5,346 nt of DNA from an uncultured Methylococcaceae bacterium. Its GTDB lineage: Bacteria > Pseudomonadota > Gammaproteobacteria > Methylococcales > Methylomonadaceae. This document shows, piece by piece, positions 1 to 2,728 of this stretch. Below the pieces are notes generated by a model. That model ran no database searches, was not told where the DNA came from, and was given only the letters and a program-made list of their open reading frames with translations. The position numbers and the translations under genes were made by a program. Location: the NCBI GenBank assembly GCA_903873045.1, contig CAIQND010000047.1:1-5346 (forward strand), read 5' to 3'. Numbering within the stretch: position 1 is the first letter of the stretch; the number at the start of each line of letters is the position of its first letter.

Positions 1-12
1 AAATCGTACTAT

Positions 13-51
13 CTGTGTCGGGTTACGGCTAGCGCCTAACCCGACCTACAG
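13..51. repeat. Palindromic GTCGGGTTA element (REP-like hairpin)
   Basis: GTCGGGTTA (17-25) and TAACCCGAC (37-45) are perfect inverted repeats. An inner GGC/GCC (27-29, 34-36) and an outer CTGT/ACAG (13-16, 48-51) extend the stem. The CGGGTTA...TAACCCG...CCTACA form resembles intergenic repeats found many times per genome in several proteobacteria. The nearest T-run (64-70) is 12 bases from the stem, so it is not a standard terminator. Confidence 0.6.
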
Positions 52-56
52 AGATT

Positions 57-86
57 ATTAGCATTTTTTTGATAAAAAAGTGTCAA
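57..86 (-). promoter_or_regulatory. Candidate sigma70 promoter reading leftward out of the window
   Basis: On the minus strand a perfect -35 box TTGACA (86-81) is followed by an 18-base spacer and GCTAAT (62-57), four of six matches to TATAAT. It would drive a gene beyond position 1, with the 13-51 hairpin in its leader. The spacer contains an A-run and the region is AT-rich, so chance occurrence is possible. Confidence 0.3.
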
Positions 87-121
87 CTACTTTTGAGCTT
101 CTATGAAGGATGCCGAAAAAC

Positions 122-145
122 CTTCGTGTTCTTCGTGTCTTCGTG
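122..145 (+). repeat. Triple CTTCGTG direct repeat
   Basis: CTTCGTG occurs at 122-128, 131-137 and 139-145. Similar CTTCGTG-rich intergenic stretches are common in diverse bacterial genomes. Here it sits between two REP-like hairpins, which fits a block of dispersed intergenic repeats. No function is assigned. Confidence 0.5.
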
Positions 146-170
146 GTGAAATGTCTTAAGCTGAACGAGG

Positions 171-220
171 GTGCCGGAAACGCCACCACGCGCTACGCTT
201 GGGTGGTCTTATTCCGGCCT
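171..220. repeat. REP-like palindromic element
   Basis: A nested inverted repeat: GCCGGAA (173-179) pairs with TTCCGGC (212-218), CCACC (183-187) with GGTGG (202-206), and GCG (190-192) with CGC (196-198). The outer motif and the following CTACG resemble the GCCGGAT...ATCCGGCCTAC layout of enterobacterial REP sequences. It lies about 120 bases downstream of yafQ and could protect or end transcripts from either side. Confidence 0.6.
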
Positions 221-337
221 ACGCTTAATGCTTGTTATCGCTGAATTCCCCGAAATCAAGAATTAAACACTTGAAGATTGAGTTAAAGATGACTTGTTTT
301 TGACCTTCCAATATTAAACAGCGCATTATATGCACCA
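221..337. other. Non-coding stretch downstream of yafQ
   Basis: With the repeat block at 1-220 this makes a 337-base stretch without a gene. I see no convincing reading frame, RNA gene or terminator in 221-337. A short GCAT...ATGC inverted repeat near 323-333 lacks a T-run and is too small to call. Confidence 0.5.
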
Positions 338-607
338 CTAAAATAATTCACTGTGCGAGCCGGTGCGGGCTAAAACTAGTTTGTCAGATAACGGTTGATA
401 AATCAGTAACCAATCAGGTTTTATGTGGCATTCTTTATAGCCTTTCCAGTTGCCGGTCAAGCTATGTTCCCTGTGTTTTTCGGGTAACGGCTGATTACAT
501 GCAAGCAACTCAACAATCATCAGTAAATCATCAATCGTATAGCGCCCGGAATTTTTGAGGCGTTTTAAATCTTGTTTGAATTGCGAAGTCTGGACAATCG
601 TCTTCAC
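338..607 (-). CDS. yafQ: YafQ-family mRNA interferase toxin
   Basis: An 89-residue RelE-superfamily endoribonuclease. YafQ cuts mRNA in the ribosomal A site. The residues important in E. coli YafQ (H50, H63, D67, W68, H87, F91) all have counterparts with a constant shift of two: H48, H61, D65, W66, H85, F89. The diagnostic stretch is LTGNWKGYKECHIKPDWLLIY (50-70), and the C-terminus GSHSELF carries the last His and Phe. The gene starts with GTG (607-605), which overlaps the antitoxin TGA in GTGA; a weak GGGA lies upstream, so translation is probably coupled. It appears intact and active. It is the last gene of the series, and no terminator with a T-run follows it directly. Confidence 0.92.
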   Translation of the reverse strand: MKTIVQTSQFKQDLKRLKNSGRYTIDDLLMIVELLACNQPLPEKHREHSLTGNWKGYKECHIKPDWLLIYQPLSDKLVLARTGSHSELF

Positions 608-819
608 GCATCATCCCACTGTTGCTTTAATTCATCCAAACTAACCGCTTCATACTCGCCGCGTTCGGCGGCTTGCAAGGCTTTGACTGTTGTTTGATTC
701 GGCAAAAAATCACTTTCTTCTACAAAGGTAATCAGTACTTTCATTCTGCTTTCTGTCGGTGCTGATTCTTGTAGAATGATTTGCCCATTTTCATAAATAC
801 CGCTAATGGTTGTATACAT
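604..819 (-). CDS. Antitoxin of the YafQ-type pair
   Basis: A 71-residue protein assigned as antitoxin from its place: it precedes a YafQ-type toxin and overlaps it as GTGA. It does not look like DinJ, the usual YafQ partner. The N-terminal half (T-I-S-G-I-Y-E-N-G-Q-I-I-L ... M-K-V-L-I-T-F-V-E-E) looks like a small beta-rich dimerisation/DNA-binding domain of AbrB-like or DUF104-like type. The C-terminal half (VKALQAAERGEYEAVSLDEL, 45-64) resembles the toxin-binding tail of RelB/Phd-type antitoxins. The ATG follows AGGA with a 7-base spacer, and that site abuts the hsdS tail remnant. Residue similarity to DUF104 is by eye and uncertain; the antitoxin role is more secure. Confidence 0.78.
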   Translation of the reverse strand: MYTTISGIYENGQIILQESAPTESRMKVLITFVEESDFLPNQTTVKALQAAERGEYEAVSLDELKQQWDDA

Positions 820-831
820 AGTCTTTTCCTA

Positions 832-900
832 TATAAATACTGTTTCAATATGGCTTGTTTTTTACTGGCTGCTGCGTCGATTATTTGTTGTGCAGCGGTG
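832..900 (-). repeat. Long copy of the hsdS 3' end (tail copy B), gene remnant
   Basis: These 69 bases match the true end of the methyltransferase/specificity gene (2728-2796) at 64 positions. In frame they encode the same last 22 residues, from T-A-A-Q-Q-I-I-D to A-I-L-K-Q-Y-L. All five differences (846, 849, 852, 873, 894) fall on third codon positions and are silent. The original TAG is lost, because two extra bases change TTATAG to TTATATAGG. The rest of the gene is missing: homology stops at 900, about 20 bases before the stop of the upstream 94-residue gene. The remnant's end runs into the ribosome binding site of the next antitoxin. It is not expected to be translated. Confidence 0.88.
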
Positions 901-920
901 TGGGTTTGGTAGCGGATTAT

Positions 921-1205
921 CTACAAAGCCACTCGTTTGGCAATTTCAATATCTTTGCGTAATAAATCATTCACCAATAATTGCAAGTTTTCCTGTTTAG
1001 TCAGGCATTTTTCGTTTAGGTATTCAACAATATCATTATCTAAATAAATAGGAATTTTGGACGCTTCAACAGGAGCAGATGATAAACATAACACATCATA
1101 TTTTTGCATGTGTTCTTGATTGTATGCACCACTGTTATGGAAATCGTTAGCGGTTTCATGAATAGCGTCCAGTAGTCGACTATTTTTTTTATGCTTCATG
1201 GTCAT
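921..1205 (-). CDS. Putative antitoxin/regulator: HigA-like N-terminus joined to a ribbon-helix-helix domain
   Basis: A 94-residue protein, probably a DNA-binding antitoxin or operon regulator. Residues about 9-41 (S-R-L-L-D-A-I-H-E-T-A-N-D-F-H ... M-Q-K-Y-D-V-L-C-L) resemble the N-terminal segment of HigA/NadS-type antitoxins, which normally precedes an XRE helix-turn-helix. Here that domain is absent. Residues 49-94 read instead as a CopG/BrnA-like ribbon-helix-helix: strand KIPIYLDND, helix IVEYLNEKCL, helix NLQLLVNDLLRKDIEIAKR. The first ATG (1205) is preferred because AGGA sits 8 bases upstream; a second ATG lies two codons later. It starts 27 bases after the DUF2442 gene and was probably co-transcribed with it. 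The hsdS tail copy begins 20 bases after its TAG. The function is inferred from resemblance only. Confidence 0.68.
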   Translation of the reverse strand: MTMKHKKNSRLLDAIHETANDFHNSGAYNQEHMQKYDVLCLSSAPVEASKIPIYLDNDIVEYLNEKCLTKQENLQLLVNDLLRKDIEIAKRVAL

Positions 1206-1232
1206 AACAAATATCCTGTAAGTTATTGTTTT

Positions 1233-1475
1233 TTAAGCGACCTCTTTGTAATGGTTAGCCGTTGCAAACTCATATAACGTTTTAGGCTCTATATCAACCT
1301 TGCCTTCATTAAATTCCAGACACCCCCATTCAGTGTCTATACGGGCAGAATTTAAAGTATCCGGCGCAACATAATGACCAATCAAATCAAATAAATCAGT
1401 CTCTTTAGCCTCTCCATTTTCAAAGGTCAGTAAAAAACAGTAAGCATCCTGGTGTTTAAAATGTTTAAGTTTCAT
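1233..1475 (-). CDS. DUF2442 family protein
   Basis: An 80-residue protein with the DUF2442 layout: an N-terminal strand pair in which L-T-F-E-N-G-E follows Y-C-F-L, then DLFDLIG (27-33), then ARIDTEWGCLEFNEGKVDIE (44-63), and a KTLYEFA helix (65-71). DUF2442 proteins have no firmly settled biochemistry. Many are encoded beside DUF4160 proteins, and such pairs are suspected toxin-antitoxin systems. No DUF4160 gene is present here; the neighbour is instead the ribbon-helix-helix-like protein starting 27 bases downstream. The ATG follows GGAG with an 8-base spacer. The gene looks intact and ends in TAA. Confidence 0.82.
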   Translation of the reverse strand: MKLKHFKHQDAYCFLLTFENGEAKETDLFDLIGHYVAPDTLNSARIDTEWGCLEFNEGKVDIEPKTLYEFATANHYKEVA

Positions 1476-1545
1476 TTTCTTTACTCCAAAGGGGAGGTGT
1501 ATGAAATTTTTGAGTATCCCACATCTCGATTATTAAACCTAAAAA
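1476..1545. other. 70-base gap between vapC and the DUF2442 gene
   Basis: No clear gene or terminator is seen. On the minus strand it supplies GGAG (1487-1484) for the DUF2442 start. On the plus strand it contains GGGGAGGTGT directly before an ATG at 1501, opening an 11-codon frame (M-K-F-L-S-I-P-H-L-D-Y, stop 1534-1536). It has no match to the hsdS tail repeat seen in the gaps before the other modules. Confidence 0.4.
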
Positions 1546-1932
1546 TCACCAAACTGTTGCAACAGGATATTGCATAATCATTTTATCCGCTGTCAAAATG
1601 GTTAAGTCGTGTGTAATTGCCTGACAAACCAGCATTTTATCGAAAGGATCACGGTGATAATTGGGCAAGCGATACAGATTAAACACGGCTTTTTCATTGA
1701 GAGATAAATATTCAATATAATGTTTTTCACACTGTTCCTTAATAAAATCGTCTGCCGCACTGGGCAAGGGCAATTTTCCAAGCTGATTTTTAACAAGGAT
1801 TTCCCATGCTGAAACGCTGCTCAAGTAGACGGGATTGTTGGAATTTTGAAACAGTATTTTGGCTTTTTCACTGAGTTCTGGCGCATCGGTAGTGAGCCAT
1901 AAAAAAGCGCAGGTATCCAACAAGATTTTCAT
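1546..1932 (-). CDS. vapC: VapC-like PIN-domain ribonuclease toxin
   Basis: A 128-residue PIN-domain endoribonuclease. VapC-type toxins cleave RNA (often tRNA or rRNA) using a metal ion held by acidic residues. The acidic residues are all in place: D6 in LLDTCAFLWL, E44 in SAWEI, D95 and D98 in HRDPFDKMLVCQA, and D116 in ILTAD. The C-terminus QYPVATVW is the usual ending of this PIN subgroup. Length is normal and nothing suggests inactivation. The start is supported by GAGGGG (1943-1938) 5 bases before the ATG and by the ATGA overlap with its antitoxin. The RNA target cannot be read from the sequence. Confidence 0.92.
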   Translation of the reverse strand: MKILLDTCAFLWLTTDAPELSEKAKILFQNSNNPVYLSSVSAWEILVKNQLGKLPLPSAADDFIKEQCEKHYIEYLSLNEKAVFNLYRLPNYHRDPFDKMLVCQAITHDLTILTADKMIMQYPVATVW

Positions 1933-2156
1933 TTTATCCCCTCAAACCCGTCCAGTATGTCGTCCGGCAACGATTCAAAAAAACTGTCTGGAATCTCAAA
2001 CTGCCCTTTTGCCAAGCCAATAGGCCGCTGATTGATATTTTCTGTTGGTTTTTCCCCAGCCAAACCGAGCCTGAAGTAATGAATCAAGTCATAAATTTCT
2101 GCCAATTTTTCATTGGGAATTTGTTTTATTTCTTCAATCAGTTTTTCTTGTAACAT
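1929..2156 (-). CDS. DUF2281/VapB-like antitoxin
   Basis: A 75-residue protein expected to bind and inhibit the PIN toxin encoded next. The N-terminus is a helix (L-I-E-E-I-K-Q-I-P-N-E-K-L-A-E-I-Y-D-L-I, 6-25). A flexible middle leads into RPIGLAKGQFEIPDSFFESL (44-63) and LPDDILDGFEG (63-73). The G-L-A-K-G ... I-P-D-x-F ... L-P-D-D-I-L-x-x-F-E-G pattern is the hallmark of the DUF2281-type antitoxins found beside PIN proteins. The ATG has GGAG 7 bases upstream. The TGA overlaps the VapC ATG as ATGA. A remnant of the hsdS 3' end lies 20 to 42 bases upstream of its start. Confidence 0.85.
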   Translation of the reverse strand: MLQEKLIEEIKQIPNEKLAEIYDLIHYFRLGLAGEKPTENINQRPIGLAKGQFEIPDSFFESLPDDILDGFEGIK

Positions 2157-2175
2157 GGGTTTTCTCCACTGACGT

Positions 2176-2198
2176 TATAAATACTGTTTCAAGATGAC
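2176..2198 (-). repeat. Degraded copy of the hsdS 3' end (tail copy C)
   Basis: This stretch in the gap between the ParE-like toxin and the next antitoxin matches the real methyltransferase/specificity gene end (2728-2750) at 20 of 23 bases, and the other tail copy (832-854) at 21 of 23. In the gene frame it still reads V-I-L-K-Q-Y-L followed by TAA (2177-2175). Weaker similarity with a small gap continues to about 2212. Downstream, GGAGAAAACC before the next ATG matches the ten bases after the real hsdMS end, with 8 extra bases inserted between. Confidence 0.72.
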
Positions 2199-2214
2199 CA
2201 GGTTTTATTGGCGT

Positions 2215-2508
2215 TTAACTTAATCGCCCTTGCCAATAATTAGGTTTTCGATGTAGATGAGCAATAGCAATAATTACAATCATATCAACATTTATCCCAT
2301 ACAGAATGCTATAAGGAAAACGTTTAATTAGACAGCGTCTGATTGTGCTGTCGATTAACATATAAGAATCGGGATAAGCAGAGATTCTTTTTATGGCAGC
2401 ATTGATCTCAGCAATAAACTGCACACCTAAATTTTTTTGCTGGGCTTCATACCATTCAAAAGCATCATCTAACTCCGATTGCGCTGCCGCAAGAAAGTCG
2501 ATTTTCAT
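2215..2508 (-). CDS. ParE/RelE-superfamily toxin
   Basis: A 97-residue toxin of the RelE/ParE fold, partner of the antitoxin that overlaps it by 4 bases. The N-terminal part has the helix pattern A-A-x-x-E-L-D-D-A-F-E-W-Y-E (8-21), usual in this group, then G-V-Q-F-I-A-E-I. The core strands contain RRCLIKRFPYSILY (57-70) and the C-terminal strand IAHLHRKPNYW (82-92), which is typical of ParE-like toxins paired with PF09720 antitoxins. ParE members poison DNA gyrase and RelE members cut mRNA on the ribosome. This sequence does not show the classical RelE catalytic set, so the target is not assigned. Length is normal and the gene looks intact. The site before the ATG is weak (GGAAA), consistent with coupling to the antitoxin. 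Confidence 0.87.
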   Translation of the reverse strand: MKIDFLAAAQSELDDAFEWYEAQQKNLGVQFIAEINAAIKRISAYPDSYMLIDSTIRRCLIKRFPYSILYGINVDMIVIIAIAHLHRKPNYWQGRLS

Positions 2509-2717
2509 TTATATTTTTCCATGACTTCTTCATAGCTGACAGTTGTTAGCTCTCCGGCTTGGTATTTTTGCCATCTCATTTGTGCTTCATCAAGCCAGAT
2601 CGCATCAATCGTTGGATCCGGGGTATCCAAATCGGCCAGTAATAATTCTGCCAGACGTAGTTTTTCAAGCGGAGGCAACTGAATGGCTTGTTGGTAAAGT
2701 TCTTGGCTATTAAGCAT
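2505..2717 (-). CDS. Addiction module antitoxin, PF09720 (Unstab_antitox) type
   Basis: A 70-residue antitoxin expected to neutralise the ParE/RelE-like toxin encoded directly after it. The N-terminal helix carries the family pattern A-x-x-L-P-x-x-E-K-L-x-L-A-E-L-L-L-A-x-L-D (residues 11-31). The C-terminal half has the typical IWLDEAQMRWQKYQAGEL stretch (40-57, family consensus W-x-x-E-x-x-R-x-x-x-x-x-x-G-E), followed by a V-S-Y-E-E-V-M end. Length fits the family, usually about 70-80 residues. The ATG follows AGGAG, which overlaps the stop of the upstream methyltransferase. Its TGA overlaps the toxin ATG (ATGA). These antitoxins usually lack a classical DNA-binding domain, so autoregulation cannot be read from the sequence. 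Confidence 0.88.
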   Translation of the reverse strand: MLNSQELYQQAIQLPPLEKLRLAELLLADLDTPDPTIDAIWLDEAQMRWQKYQAGELTTVSYEEVMEKYK

Positions 2718-2723
2718 GGTTTT

Positions 2724-2728
2724 CTCCT
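2724..2728 (-). promoter_or_regulatory. Ribosome binding site overlapping the hsdMS stop codon
   Basis: AGGAG on the minus strand includes the last two bases of the methyltransferase TAG stop and lies 6 bases before the ATG of the following antitoxin at 2717. A ribosome finishing hsdMS would therefore sit on the start site of the antitoxin, which is the geometry expected for translational coupling. The coupling itself is inferred. Confidence 0.7.

Noticed and set aside
13..70. Rho-independent terminator
   Set aside because: The hairpin is strong, but the T-run is 12 bases away from the stem, so it is better described as a REP-like palindrome.
806..1000. 64-residue plus-strand reading frame
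   Set aside because: It runs antisense through the hsdS tail remnant and the 3' end of the 94-residue gene, and has no family-like pattern or good ribosome binding site.
1465..1524. 19-codon minus-strand frame overlapping the DUF2442 start
   Set aside because: It was considered as a leader peptide or the remains of a DUF4160 gene, but it shows no ribosome binding site and no DUF4160-like residues.
1602..1796. 64-residue minus-strand frame inside vapC
   Set aside because: It is out of frame within the intact PIN-domain gene and has no independent support.
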